Shown in pieces: positions 45,371-54,505 of a stretch of DNA of 64,000 bases. A program made the position numbers and the translations under genes. This stretch comes from Lederbergia panacisoli. Lineage in GTDB: Bacteria > Bacillota > Bacilli > Bacillales > Bacillaceae_C. Location of the stretch: the NCBI RefSeq assembly GCF_024626525.1, contig NZ_JANJGU010000009.1:90797-154796 (forward strand), given 5' to 3'. The notes beneath the pieces were generated by a model, which had not been told where the DNA came from, did not search any database, and saw nothing but the letters and a program-made list of their open reading frames with translations. Position 1 is the stretch's first letter. Every line of letters begins with the position of its first letter.

Positions 45371-46831
45371 TTGACGAAGTTTGCAGATTTAAATTTAAGC
45401 CCTGCTCTTTTAAAAGCAGTGAATAGAATGGGCTTTGAAGAAGCAACACCAATACAAGCAAAAACCATTCCATTAAGTATGGAAGGTAAAGATTTAATTG
45501 GCCAAGCTCAAACAGGTACAGGGAAAACAGCAGCTTTTGGAATTCCGTTAATTGAAAAGCTTGATGTGAAATCCCCACATGTACAAGGAATTATCATTGC
45601 GCCAACGCGGGAGCTTGCCATCCAAGTTTCTGAAGAATTATATAAGATCGGCATGGATGCCCGTGCAAAAGTTTTGGCGGTATATGGTGGATCTGATATC
45701 CAACGCCAAATTAGAGCACTGAAAAAAGGGCCTCACATTATCGTCGGTACTCCAGGACGAATTTTGGATCATATTAATCGACGTACATTAATATTAGGTA
45801 ATGTTCATACGCTTATCCTTGATGAAGCGGATGAAATGCTTAATATGGGATTCATTGAAGATATTGAAGCTATTTTGGAAACTGTTCCAGAAGAAAGACA
45901 AACACTCCTTTTTTCAGCGACAATGCCAGATCCTATACGAAGAATTGCCGAACGTTTCATGAAATCCCCGGAAACAGTTCGTGTTCAAGCTAAGGAAATG
46001 ACCGTACCTTTAATTGAACAATTTTTTGTAAAAGTTCCTGAAAAAGAAAAGTTTGATGTGCTGGCAAGATTGATTGATACACAATCACCTGAGCTTGCTA
46101 TCGTTTTCGGTAGAACGAAACGTAGAGTTGATGAGCTTTCAAATGCTTTAACTGTAAGAGGATATACGGCTGAAGGCATTCACGGCGACCTTAGCCAAGC
46201 AAAACGCTTATCCGTATTAAAGAAGTTTAAAGAAGGCAGAGTCGACGTACTCGTAGCAACGGATGTAGCTGCCAGAGGACTGGATATTTCCGGAGTCACT
46301 CATGTTTACAACTACGATATTCCACAAGATCCTGAAAGCTATGTACACAGAATCGGAAGAACCGGTCGTGCAGGAAAAGAAGGAATGGCCATTACGTTTG
46401 TAAGCCCTCGTGAAATGGGATATCTTCGAATTGTAGAACAAACAACGAGGAAACGTATGCAGCCAATGCGTCCGCCAACTTGGGATGAAGCTCTTGAAGG
46501 CCAGCAGCGCATTACAATGGAGAAACTTGAAGAGGCAATCAAGGAAGGAAGCTTAGATGAATACAAAGCAACTGCTAATGAGTTGCTTACAGAACACGAT
46601 GATGCCGTAGCAATTATTGCGGCTGCATTAAAAATATTAACGAAAGAACCTGATAAAACGCCGGTTCATATTACTGAAGAACGTCCACTTCCACAAAAAC
46701 GCGATAATTTTAAAGGTGGAGGCCATGGTCAAGGTGGCGGCGGTAACCGTAATAGACGTGGAAAGTCAGGGCAGCAACCATATAAAGGAAATCGCAAACC
46801 ACAGCGAAGACCAAGTGGAAGAAGGCCATAA
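45371..46831 (+). CDS. cshA: DEAD-box ATP-dependent RNA helicase CshA
   Basis: A 486-aa RNA helicase associated with the degradosome and ribosome assembly in Bacillus. Q motif ([10 protein letters not shown]), Walker A AQTGTGKT (46-53), [12 protein letters not shown] box in [13 protein letters not shown] in LFSATMP, and [10 protein letters not shown] are in order. The basic Gly-rich tail ([19 protein letters not shown]) binds RNA and is typical of CshA. TTG start with AAAGGAG 11 bases upstream. Same place as ydbR in B. subtilis. Confidence 0.95.
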   Translation: MTKFADLNLSPALLKAVNRMGFEEATPIQAKTIPLSMEGKDLIGQAQTGTGKTAAFGIPLIEKLDVKSPHVQGIIIAPTRELAIQVSEELYKIGMDARAKVLAVYGGSDIQRQIRALKKGPHIIVGTPGRILDHINRRTLILGNVHTLILDEADEMLNMGFIEDIEAILETVPEERQTLLFSATMPDPIRRIAERFMKSPETVRVQAKEMTVPLIEQFFVKVPEKEKFDVLARLIDTQSPELAIVFGRTKRRVDELSNALTVRGYTAEGIHGDLSQAKRLSVLKKFKEGRVDVLVATDVAARGLDISGVTHVYNYDIPQDPESYVHRIGRTGRAGKEGMAITFVSPREMGYLRIVEQTTRKRMQPMRPPTWDEALEGQQRITMEKLEEAIKEGSLDEYKATANELLTEHDDAVAIIAAALKILTKEPDKTPVHITEERPLPQKRDNFKGGGHGQGGGGNRNRRGKSGQQPYKGNRKPQRRPSGRRP

Positions 46832-46916
46832 AATACACCTGACTTCCAAATAGAACACGCTAAAAAGGCGTAAGCGATCATTCAAATCGTAAGTCCATAT
46901 ATCTTATGATTATCCC

Positions 46917-46957
46917 AAAAGCAATCGGTGCTAACGTGAAATGCCGGTTGCTTTTAA
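46917..46957 (+). terminator. Terminator after cshA
   Basis: AAAAGCAATCGG pairs with CCGGTTGCTTTT around a 15-base loop, followed by AAATTT. Confidence 0.7.
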
Positions 46958-47024
46958 ATTTGTAGAAAGAAATTGAAACCCTTTATTTTGTAAAACGTAA
47001 ATAGAAGGGACTGGGGGTCTTCAA

Positions 47025-47507
47025 ATGAACATACAACAACCTGCAAAACAAATCTCAGTGCTAGGGTTAAAAGTATGGAGAATAACCGGATTTATATATT
47101 CGTTGCTATTATGGATTGCAGCTATTGGTGTAGGGATATTAGTTTATTTTTTTGAATGGCCAATATGGATTGCCATTGCAACAGGCTTATTAGTTTTATT
47201 CATAACGATTATGAGCATTGTTATTGTGCCTGCGATACGTTGGAAACGTTGGAGATATGAAGTGCGGGAGCAAGAAATAGAACTTCAACATGGGGTCTTT
47301 GTTATTACTCGTACACTTGTCCCAATGGTTAGAGTTCAACATGTTGATACTGTACAAGGGCCGATATTGCGAAAATATAATTTAGCAACTATTGAAATTT
47401 CAACAGCAGCGACAAGACATGAAATACCAGCGGTTGATTTAGAAGAAGCGGAAGAATTAAGACATGCCATTTCAAAATTAGCAAGGGTGGCTGAAGATGA
47501 TGTCTAA
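47025..47507 (+). CDS. ydbS: YdbS, bacterial PH (bPH2) membrane protein
   Basis: A 160-aa protein with two N-terminal membrane helices (ITGFIYSLLLWIAAIGVGILVYF, WPIWIAIATGLLVLFITIM) followed by one bPH2 domain (RWKRWRYEVREQEIELQHGVFVITRTLVPMVRVQHVDT). In B. subtilis YdbS and YdbT act together and affect sensitivity to amyloliquecidin-type peptides; the role is otherwise unclear. GGGACTGGGGG precedes the ATG. It overlaps ydbT by 11 bases. Confidence 0.88.
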   Translation: MNIQQPAKQISVLGLKVWRITGFIYSLLLWIAAIGVGILVYFFEWPIWIAIATGLLVLFITIMSIVIVPAIRWKRWRYEVREQEIELQHGVFVITRTLVPMVRVQHVDTVQGPILRKYNLATIEISTAATRHEIPAVDLEEAEELRHAISKLARVAEDDV

Positions 47508-48972
47508 TCCAAATCGTCTTCACCCTATAACAATCATCTTTTCGGTATTAAAAAATGTGAAAGAAACAATTATTCCTATTGTATTCTACTTCGTTGTTTT
47601 CATTGTTCGTGATGATATGAAAAACGAAATTCAAATTGAAGGATTTGGTCCATGGATTAATTTCGTTCCGTATTTCATTCTTATATTAATATTTTTATTA
47701 ATGGTTGCCTCGGGAATTATTAAATGGTACCGCTATACTTATAGAGTGGAAGATATGGAGCTTCGAATTGAACATGGATTATTTGTGAAAAAGAAACGCT
47801 ATATCCCATTCGATCGAATTCAAAGTCTAGATTTTTCCGAGGGCATCCTCCATCGTCCTTTTGGCCTTGTAAAGGTTAAAGTAGAAACCGCCGGTGGAAA
47901 TAATGAAAAATCAGAAGCCGAAATGAGTGCAATCAAAAAAGTAGATGCATTGGCACTGAGAAGCATCATAACGGAATCAAAGGACAGAGAAAAAAATTCA
48001 AAAGAAATAATCGAAAATGTTGAGGCGAGTACAAAGCAATCTATTTTATATAAAATATCTCCTAAACAATTATTATTTTTTGCATCTACCTCTGGTCGAA
48101 TTGGCGTAGTCGTATTCGCTGTTCTAGGATTTGGAAGCCAGTTTGATGAATTGATTCCTTTTGATAAGATTTTTAAAGAAATGGAGCTTGTGGCAAAAGC
48201 CGGGTTTACAATCATTGCTATTCTCGTTGTGATTGGTTTATTCCTTGCTTGGCTTGTTTCTGTTCTAATGGCTTATTTAAAATACAATGATTTTACGCTG
48301 GAAAAAGTCGGAGAAGACCTCGTCATTACAAGGGGATTATTGGAAAAAAGAACAACGACCATTCCGATTAAAAGAGTTCAAGCTGTAACAGTAAAAGAAA
48401 GCATGCTAAGACAGCCGTTTGGCTATGCCAGTGTATCTGTCGAGTATGCAGGGGGCTCTATTTTGGATGAAAATACGGAAGGTCTTCTTATACCAGTAGT
48501 CAAGAAAAAGCAAATTGGGCAAATACTTCAAGAAACGTTATCAGACTATATGTTTGACATCGATTTTATAGGTGCGCCAAAGCGAGCCAAAAGACGTTTC
48601 TTTCTTATTAAAATGTTTGCTGCTGCAATCTTGACTGCTATATTATCCATTTGGTTTTGGCCATATAGTCTGTTTGCTATTCTATTAGTCGGTGGTGCAT
48701 GGATCTTAGGCCATCTTCAGTTTAAATCAGCAGGATGGAATCTTACCGATAAACAACTTGCCCTAAGATACAGAGGTATTGATCAACTAACGACATACAT
48801 GAGAAAAAATCGAATGCAGTCTTTGGATCTGTCCGTAAATTGGTTTCAAAAAGGGGCGGACCTTGCAACGATAGAAACGGCCGTGATGAGTGGGGGAGTT
48901 GCTAATTTCCGTGTGAAACATTTGAACGGAGAAGATTTAAAAAAAATTTATGACTGGTACAGACCAGCCTAA
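47497..48972 (+). CDS. ydbT: YdbT, multi-bPH2 membrane protein
   Basis: A 491-aa membrane protein with three bPH2 domains, each preceded by membrane helices. The repeated motif is visible as RIEHGLFVKKKRYIPFDRIQSLDF, VITRGLLEKRTTTIPIKRVQAV and ALRYRGIDQLTTYMRKNRMQSLDL. It partners YdbS, encoded directly upstream and overlapping it by 11 bases. AAGGGTGG lies 8 bases before the ATG. Confidence 0.88.
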   Translation: MMSNPNRLHPITIIFSVLKNVKETIIPIVFYFVVFIVRDDMKNEIQIEGFGPWINFVPYFILILIFLLMVASGIIKWYRYTYRVEDMELRIEHGLFVKKKRYIPFDRIQSLDFSEGILHRPFGLVKVKVETAGGNNEKSEAEMSAIKKVDALALRSIITESKDREKNSKEIIENVEASTKQSILYKISPKQLLFFASTSGRIGVVVFAVLGFGSQFDELIPFDKIFKEMELVAKAGFTIIAILVVIGLFLAWLVSVLMAYLKYNDFTLEKVGEDLVITRGLLEKRTTTIPIKRVQAVTVKESMLRQPFGYASVSVEYAGGSILDENTEGLLIPVVKKKQIGQILQETLSDYMFDIDFIGAPKRAKRRFFLIKMFAAAILTAILSIWFWPYSLFAILLVGGAWILGHLQFKSAGWNLTDKQLALRYRGIDQLTTYMRKNRMQSLDLSVNWFQKGADLATIETAVMSGGVANFRVKHLNGEDLKKIYDWYRPA

Positions 48973-49088
48973 AAGCAATAGAAATAAATAGTTTTCCAGG
49001 CAAGCATCTCCTTTTTCTTCCCATCATATTATTTAAACAGTGAATATAATTTCCATATTCCAGTTTAAAAATGGGGAGGAGGGGGTTT

Positions 49089-49592
49089 ATGAACAGAGAA
49101 TTTTCAGTAAACACAGCATCCAAAGGTTCTATTTTTTTTGGTGCAGTTTTAGGTATTATTGGTATTGGCGTTATGATTTTTTTTAGTATTTTATATGGTG
49201 CTCTTCTGTTTGTCTTGGCGGTATTACTCTTTTTCCTAATGCGTAACTTTGCTAATGATACTACAATTAGTTGTCATGACCACGGGTTTACTGTGAAAGT
49301 TATAAATAAGAGAAAGGGAGTTACGGTACAAGATTATAACTGGGAAGAGGTTATTAGTACTCAATATTATGAAAAAGATTCTGGCAGTGATGATGATGGA
49401 GCTAGCTCAACAACGAGCTACTTTATGGTCAAAACAGGAGAAGGTATTGCATTTGATATGCAGGAGATGAGTGGTTTCGCGGATTTGATTGAAATTTTTA
49501 ATGAGAACACCTCACATCTCCCATATTATTGGGAAAAGTCAAAAGGAATCCTATCATCAGGTTATAGCAGAAAACAGCGTAGTACTACTTAG
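49089..49592 (+). CDS. Membrane protein with PH-like cytosolic domain, unknown
   Basis: A 167-aa protein with two adjacent N-terminal membrane helices (GAVLGIIGIGVMIFFSILYGALLF) and a soluble part that resembles a small PH-like fold (TTISCHDHGFTVKVINKRKGVTVQDYNWEEV, then an acidic Asp/Ser-rich loop). Its neighbours ydbS and ydbT carry related domains. AGGAGGGGG lies 4-8 bases before the ATG at 49089; the frame upstream is not used. A terminator shared with ydcA follows. Confidence 0.6.
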   Translation: MNREFSVNTASKGSIFFGAVLGIIGIGVMIFFSILYGALLFVLAVLLFFLMRNFANDTTISCHDHGFTVKVINKRKGVTVQDYNWEEVISTQYYEKDSGSDDDGASSTTSYFMVKTGEGIAFDMQEMSGFADLIEIFNENTSHLPYYWEKSKGILSSGYSRKQRSTT

Positions 49593-49620
49593 GAAGTATC
49601 TACAGTAAAGCAGAACATGA

Positions 49621-49662
49621 AAAGCCTTTGGAATGCTTAATATAGCTTTCAAAGGCTTTTTA
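49621..49662. terminator. Bidirectional terminator
   Basis: AAAGCCTTTG pairs with CAAAGGCTTT around an 18-base region, with T-rich tails either side, between convergent genes. Confidence 0.8.
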
Positions 49663-49678
49663 TCATGCACAAGCATTT

Positions 49679-50278
49679 TTAAAAACGTATGGAGCGATAA
49701 TGAACAAGGATTCTACCGATAAGAAATCCACTAATTAATCCAAAGATATGACCAGTAATATTAATGTTTGGTTGGAAAAATGTCATGATAACACTAATGA
49801 TAGCGATAGGAAGAATGACTTGCCTTCCTTGAATAGGCATGGAATCCTTTTTTACCATAATAATAGCTAAATAAAACCCGAACAATCCAAATATTGCCCC
49901 GCTTGCCCCTATATGTGTATAGTATGGAGGTTGAATGTAAAGCGTGGCAATGTTTGCGCCTATACCGCTTGCTAAATAGACAAGGATAAACATAAATTTA
50001 CCAAGTGCTTTTTCAAGCGCGGGTCCAAAAAGGACGAGTGAAAAAGAATTAAATAATAGATGTGCAAATCCAACATGAACGAAAATGGGAGTGACGAGTC
50101 TCCAATATTCTCCCTGTTGAATGAGAATATTCACCCCCGCCAACATTTCTAGCATCCAGTTGTGTGGGAAGATTGGGGTGTGCATAATAAGAAATATCAG
50201 TAGATGAATTGCAATAATGATAGATATTACAGGATAGAATTTAAGAAATTGCCTAAAACTTTCAGTTCTGACAAACAT
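49679..50278 (-). CDS. ydcA: Rhomboid-family intramembrane serine protease (YdcA)
   Basis: A 199-aa polytopic membrane protease. The HVGFAHLLFNSFSLVLFG helix, catalytic Ser in GASGAIFGLFG and His in GHIFGLISGFLIG are all present, so it should be active. It lies opposite to acpS, exactly where ydcA lies in B. subtilis. TAAAGGAGCGG lies about 8 bases before the ATG. Confidence 0.9.
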   Translation of the reverse strand: MFVRTESFRQFLKFYPVISIIIAIHLLIFLIMHTPIFPHNWMLEMLAGVNILIQQGEYWRLVTPIFVHVGFAHLLFNSFSLVLFGPALEKALGKFMFILVYLASGIGANIATLYIQPPYYTHIGASGAIFGLFGFYLAIIMVKKDSMPIQGRQVILPIAIISVIMTFFQPNINITGHIFGLISGFLIGRILVHYRSIRF

Positions 50279-50391
50279 ACAGACCGCTCCTTTAGGAGAT
50301 ATTACTATTCAAATCTTAGCATACGCGAAGGAATTGTTAAGGACAACTATAATATAGTACGTCATCTATTATTTTAGAAGGGAATTTTAAC

Positions 50392-50748
50392 ATGATTATC
50401 GGAATAGGTATGGATCTAGTTGAGATAGATCGAATTGAACAGCTGCGGATCAAGCAATCGCGTTTTCCTGCAAGAATTTTAACAAAAATAGAATTAGATG
50501 TATATGAATCTTTAAACGAAAAAAGAAAAACAGAATTTTTAGCAGGGCGTTTTGCTGCCAAAGAAGCATATTCAAAAGCTCGAGGAACCGGGATTGGAAG
50601 CGAACTCTCATTTTTAGATATAGAAATAGATACTGATAAAAAAGGAAAGCCGCTGATTACAAAGCCAGAATATGGTCGGGTTCATTTATCCATAAGCCAT
50701 ACGAAATCGTACGCAGCCGCCTATGTCGTCATTGAAGAGCAAGAATAG
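50392..50748 (+). CDS. acpS: Holo-[acyl-carrier-protein] synthase
   Basis: A 118-aa phosphopantetheinyl transferase that activates ACP for fatty acid synthesis. The Mg2+ ligands Asp-8 (GIGMDLVEIDRI) and Glu in FAAKEAYSKARGTG are present, and the C-terminal VHLSISHTKSYAAAYVVIE is typical. AGAAGGG lies 9 bases before the ATG. Confidence 0.95.
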   Translation: MIIGIGMDLVEIDRIEQLRIKQSRFPARILTKIELDVYESLNEKRKTEFLAGRFAAKEAYSKARGTGIGSELSFLDIEIDTDKKGKPLITKPEYGRVHLSISHTKSYAAAYVVIEEQE

Positions 50749-50797
50749 AAAAATACGATAAAGATTACATATGAAATTCTCTGGTCTATTGTCCGGG

Positions 50798-50956
50798 TTT
50801 GTCTCATATATTTTTAGTGCGTTAGGAGAGACAAGGTCTTGGCTATGGGATAGATTGCCACGTTGTGCGGAACGGCTCGCGGATTGAAACAATGGTACTG
50901 GACAATTACCCGCAAGCCTGGCCTTCTCTCTTCTTTTCATGGTCAAATGAGACAAA
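50798..50956 (+). ncRNA. Candidate structured RNA upstream of ydcC
   Basis: A 159-base stretch folds into nested helices. P1: TTTGTCTCAT (50798) with ATGAGACAAA (50947), 10 perfect pairs. P2: GAGAG-AAGG (50826) with CCTTCTCTC (50922). P3: GGCTCGCGG (50874) with CCCGCAAGCC (50909). Two hairpins lie between P2 and P3: TGGC/GCCA (50840-50860) and CGTT/AACG (50861-50874). P1 ends 3 bases before the GGGG of the ydcC ribosome binding site. I know no family with this fold; it could be a riboswitch, a structured leader or a repeat. Confidence 0.5.
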
Positions 50957-50971
50957 AAAGGGGTTGAAGGA

Positions 50972-51988
50972 ATGAGAAAGGGGTTACGGCTATTTTGGTT
51001 GCTGCTCGCTTCCATCGCTGTACTTTCTGCTTGCGGAGCAAAGTCGCAGGAAGATGTAACGAAAGGGCTGCAAAAAAAGGTAGTGGATTTAAAAGGATAC
51101 AAGGCGAAAGCTCAAATGACATTAACAGTTGGGAATGAGCCGCAATCCTACGAGATTGATGTTTGGCATAATAAACCAGGTGATTATCGAGTTCATTTGA
51201 AAAATGCCAAAAAAGAACAAAGTCAGATGATACTTCGTAATAAAAGTGGTGTATACGTTTTGACTCCGGCTTTAAACAAAAGTTATCGGTTCCAAAGTGA
51301 ATGGCCGCAAAACAGCAGCCAAGCCTATTTGTATGAGTCGTTAGTGAAAGATGTACAAGAGGATAAAGAGGCTAAGTTTAAAGCAACAAAGGATCATTAT
51401 GTATTTACAACAAAAACACGTTACCAAAATAGTAAGATGCTCCCAACTCAAGAAATTATTTTTAAAAAGGGATCGCTAGAACCGGTTAGTGTGAAAGTGA
51501 TGGATACAAATCAGAATCCAGTAGTAACGGTAGAATTCTCCAGTGTGGATTTTAGTCCGAAATTTGATAAAGGTGCCTTTGATACGAAAAAGAATATGAC
51601 GAGTGCGCAACTGGAAATTCCGGTCATGTCCAACAATACTGACAGTGAATTTACTGTTAAATATTCCATGGCTGACATTCCGGGAATTTCATTCGAGGAA
51701 GAAACAGCATATGACACCGAAAGCGGTAAAAGGGTATTACTGACATATAGTGGTGAGAAGTCGTTTACACTTATTCAGGAAATGGCTGAAGTCATTCCAA
51801 CAACCTCTATGGAAATGGTAGAAATGAACGGAGAAATGGTTGATCTTGGATTTGCGATTGGGGCAATGACGGAGGATTCCATTACATGGAGTGAAGATGG
51901 CATCAATTATGTACTGCTTTCCTCGGATTTATCTGCGGATGAAATGGTTATGGTCGCACAATCAGTACAAGGAGGATCCATCAAATAA
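50972..51988 (+). CDS. ydcC: YdcC, LolA-like lipoprotein
   Basis: A 338-aa lipoprotein (signal MRKGLRLFWLLLASIAVLSAC, lipid Cys-21) with a LolA-like/DUF4367-type fold: YKAKAQMTLTVGNEPQSYEIDVWHNKPGDYRV is the usual N-terminal part. It probably binds a hydrophobic ligand or envelope component outside the membrane; in B. subtilis the ydcC gene is linked to sporulation. GGGGTTGAAGGA lies before the ATG. The alr gene follows. Confidence 0.88.
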   Translation: MRKGLRLFWLLLASIAVLSACGAKSQEDVTKGLQKKVVDLKGYKAKAQMTLTVGNEPQSYEIDVWHNKPGDYRVHLKNAKKEQSQMILRNKSGVYVLTPALNKSYRFQSEWPQNSSQAYLYESLVKDVQEDKEAKFKATKDHYVFTTKTRYQNSKMLPTQEIIFKKGSLEPVSVKVMDTNQNPVVTVEFSSVDFSPKFDKGAFDTKKNMTSAQLEIPVMSNNTDSEFTVKYSMADIPGISFEEETAYDTESGKRVLLTYSGEKSFTLIQEMAEVIPTTSMEMVEMNGEMVDLGFAIGAMTEDSITWSEDGINYVLLSSDLSADEMVMVAQSVQGGSIK

Positions 51989-52002
51989 GAATTGCATTCG
52001 GG

Positions 52003-52035
52003 CAGACCTTTTCCATCCGAATCGGTCTGTTTTTC
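52003..52035 (+). terminator. Terminator after ydcC
   Basis: CAGACC pairs with GGTCTG, and an inner ATTCGG/CCGAAT pairing is also possible; a TTTTTC tail follows. Confidence 0.7.
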
Positions 52036-52214
52036 TTATTGCTTTAATCTGATTCCGCAATCATTGTTGTATTTGATGGATATCTTTATAGATTTTATTC
52101 ATCGGTAATCATAATGGGAAAAGACCTGCCGGCTGCTGAACATGCTTATTAGGCGTAAAATTCGGCTTCTTGGACTTAAGAAAATAGCCTTGCTTTAAAA
52201 GCAAATATTTCTCA

Positions 52215-52243
52215 TTGACATATTCATGCGAGAGTTTGATAAT
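52215..52243 (+). promoter_or_regulatory. Sigma-A promoter of alr
   Basis: TTGACA (52215-52220) and GATAAT (52238-52243) are 17 bases apart, 39 bases before the alr start. Confidence 0.75.
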
Positions 52244-52281
52244 CAATAATATTATTGAACATCGTATGGGAAGTGAACGTC

Positions 52282-53415
52282 ATGGAAGAGAAAACTGTTT
52301 TTTATCGAGATACTTGGGCAGAGATAGATTTAGATGCTTTATATTCAAATATTAGTCAGATTCGTGAACATCTTCCTCGGAATACGAATATTTTTGCAGC
52401 AGTAAAAGCTAACGCCTATGGCCATGGCGTTATCCAGACAGCGAAAACGGTTCTCGCTGCGGGAGTGCACGGTTTGGCTGTTGCATTTTTGGATGAAGCA
52501 CTAACTATCAGAGAAGCTGGAATTACAGCACCTATCCTCGTATTAGGAGCTACGAGAGCAGCGGATGCGGGAGTAGCGGCCGTTCATAATATATCACTTA
52601 CTGTTTTTCAAATAGATTGGATTAAAGAAGCAGAAAAGGTAGTTCCTCTAGGGCATGCACTGCGCGTTCATATCAAATGTGATACTGGAATGGGAAGAAT
52701 TGGGGTAACGAAAGAAGACGATTTGCGCGAGATAGATGTGTTGTTACGCCAATCCAATCGCTTTATTTGGGACGGTATATTTACGCATTTTGCTACTGCG
52801 GATCAGCTTGACGAAGCTTATTACAATAAACAACTTTCCCGTTTTAAGTATTTTTTAAATTGTCTTAAGATGCATCCTCCTTATATCCATGCTGCAAACA
52901 GTGCTGCGGCGCTTTGTCATAGCGATTCCCTTTTTAATACGGCTAGAATCGGAATAGCGATGTATGGATTAACCCCATCTGATGAAATTAAAGATCTTCT
53001 TCCTTTTACTAGAAAAGAGGTATTTTCTCTTCACACTAAAATTGTACATGTGAAAAAACTTCAAGCAGGGGAAAAGGTTGGGTATGGTGCAGATTATACC
53101 GCAAGTGAAGATGAATGGATTGCGACCATCCCGATTGGGTATGCTGATGGATGGATACGTAAACTCAGAGGATTTAAAGTTATAGCAGACGGTGAAATGG
53201 TTCCCATCGTTGGGAAAATCTGCATGGACCAAACAATGCTCAAACTTCCAAAAAAAATGCCAATCGGAACACAAGTCACCCTAATCGGAAAACAAAAAAA
53301 CCACTTCAACTCAGTCGACGACGTCGCAAAAAAACTCGAAACCATCAACTACGAAATCACCTGCACCATAACCAACCGCGTCCCGCGCGTCTACAAACGC
53401 CAAGGAATTGTGTGA
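52282..53415 (+). CDS. alr: Alanine racemase
   Basis: A 377-aa PLP enzyme converting L- to D-alanine for the cell wall. The PLP lysine is Lys-42 (AAVKANAYGHG), and RIGIAMYGLTPSD carries the catalytic Tyr region. GGAAGTG precedes the ATG at 52282; earlier in-frame codons lack a site. The last 64 codons (from 53221) are strikingly different in base use: only two end in T and almost all end in A or C, although the protein sequence stays normal (PRVYKRQG at the end). This shift starts abruptly and adjoins palindromic repeats. Confidence 0.95.
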   Translation: MEEKTVFYRDTWAEIDLDALYSNISQIREHLPRNTNIFAAVKANAYGHGVIQTAKTVLAAGVHGLAVAFLDEALTIREAGITAPILVLGATRAADAGVAAVHNISLTVFQIDWIKEAEKVVPLGHALRVHIKCDTGMGRIGVTKEDDLREIDVLLRQSNRFIWDGIFTHFATADQLDEAYYNKQLSRFKYFLNCLKMHPPYIHAANSAAALCHSDSLFNTARIGIAMYGLTPSDEIKDLLPFTRKEVFSLHTKIVHVKKLQAGEKVGYGADYTASEDEWIATIPIGYADGWIRKLRGFKVIADGEMVPIVGKICMDQTMLKLPKKMPIGTQVTLIGKQKNHFNSVDDVAKKLETINYEITCTITNRVPRVYKRQGIV

Positions 53416-53418
53416 GTG

Positions 53419-53445
53419 TTGTGTGAGTGCCAGGCACTCACACAA
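53419..53445. repeat. Palindromic intergenic repeat 1
   Basis: A 27-bp palindrome with a single central base (arms TTGTGTGAGTGCC and GGCACTCACACAA), immediately after alr. Confidence 0.85.
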
Positions 53446-53461
53446 CTTTGAAACAAATCTG

Positions 53462-53492
53462 AATTGTTCGGGTGCCAGGCACTCAAACAATT
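53462..53492. repeat. Palindromic intergenic repeat 2
   Basis: A 31-bp imperfect palindrome (AATTGTTCGGGTGCC and GGCACTCAAACAATT). It shares the core GTGCCAGGCACTCA with the previous repeat. Confidence 0.8.
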
Positions 53493-53704
53493 CTTGAACA
53501 ATTTAAAAATTTAGCGAAAAAAAGCAGGAGTTTTACGGAAAATGGAGAAATGTATGTATTAGTAATCGCTTTCTGGGAGGATAATAAGGAAAGTGTGTGT
53601 GCTTAGAGGTGAAGGAAGGGTAATTTACTCTTTGCAGGGAACGTGTTTGGTGGTATGATAAACAATGAATGAAATGGCTTGTAGTGATGGTGGAGGTGTA
53701 GTCG

Positions 53705-53986
53705 TTGTCTGAATCCAGCGCAACAACGGAAATTATTATTCGATTGCCGCAGCAATTGATTGCTGAAATGGACGGTTTTGCAGAAATGGAAAATGTAAAT
53801 CGCAATGAATTTATTTATCGTGCTACAAAAATGTATCTTCGTGAAAGAAGAAAGCGCCAAATTGTTGAGTCAATGAGGCGTGGCTACATGGAAATGGCCA
53901 AAATTAATTTGGCGATTGCGTCAGAAGCAATTCAGGCGGAATATGAGGCAGAAAACACAGTTGAACGTCTCGTAAGCGGGGGATAA
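53705..53986 (+). CDS. ndoAI: EndoAI antitoxin (MazE-like)
   Basis: A 93-aa antitoxin. The ribbon-helix-helix N-terminus ([43 protein letters not shown]) binds DNA and dimerises; the C-terminal acidic part wraps the toxin. GGTGGAGG lies 8-11 bases before the TTG start. It precedes the toxin by 4 bases, as in B. subtilis, and neutralises it. Confidence 0.94.
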   Translation: MSESSATTEIIIRLPQQLIAEMDGFAEMENVNRNEFIYRATKMYLRERRKRQIVESMRRGYMEMAKINLAIASEAIQAEYEAENTVERLVSGG

Positions 53987-53990
53987 GTCC

Positions 53991-54341
53991 TTGGCCGTTA
54001 AGCGTGGTGACGTGTATTTCGCCGATTTATCTCCAGTGGTAGGATCGGAGCAAGGCGGTGTCCGACCTGTACTAGTTATCCAAAATGACATTGGGAACCG
54101 GTTTAGTCCCACTGTAATTGTTGCTGCCATAACAGCGCAGATTCAAAAAGCAAAGCTGCCTACCCATGTGGAAATTAATGCTAAAAAATACGGATTTGAA
54201 AGAGACTCAGTCCTTTTGCTTGAGCAAATCAGAACGATTGACAAGCAACGTTTAACAGATAAAATCACTCATCTTGATGAAGAAATGATGGAGAAGGTTG
54301 ATGAGGCCTTGCAGATAAGTCTTGGACTCATAGATTTTTAA
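53991..54341 (+). CDS. ndoA: EndoA toxin, MazF/PemK-family endoribonuclease
   Basis: A 116-aa mRNA interferase that cleaves at UACAU-like sites in B. subtilis. [31 protein letters not shown] and [19 protein letters not shown] are nearly identical to the known protein. TTG start 4 bases after the antitoxin stop. A terminator follows, separating it from rsbRA. Confidence 0.95.
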   Translation: MAVKRGDVYFADLSPVVGSEQGGVRPVLVIQNDIGNRFSPTVIVAAITAQIQKAKLPTHVEINAKKYGFERDSVLLLEQIRTIDKQRLTDKITHLDEEMMEKVDEALQISLGLIDF

Positions 54342-54373
54342 GCGCTCTGTTTTTGGCAGATGCGCTTTTTTTA
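54340..54373 (+). terminator. Terminator after ndoA
   Basis: AAGCGCTCTG pairs with CAGATGCGCTT (bulge), followed by T7. Confidence 0.8.
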
Positions 54374-54505
54374 TACAAAAATCCTCCAAATCACTATAAC
54401 TTTTTACCTAATTATGTAAAACATAAGTGACAGTAATTGTCTTTATACGCCAACTATTGATAAAATTGAATACAAAACTCAATCGACAAAAAAGGAGATG
54501 GGGTA

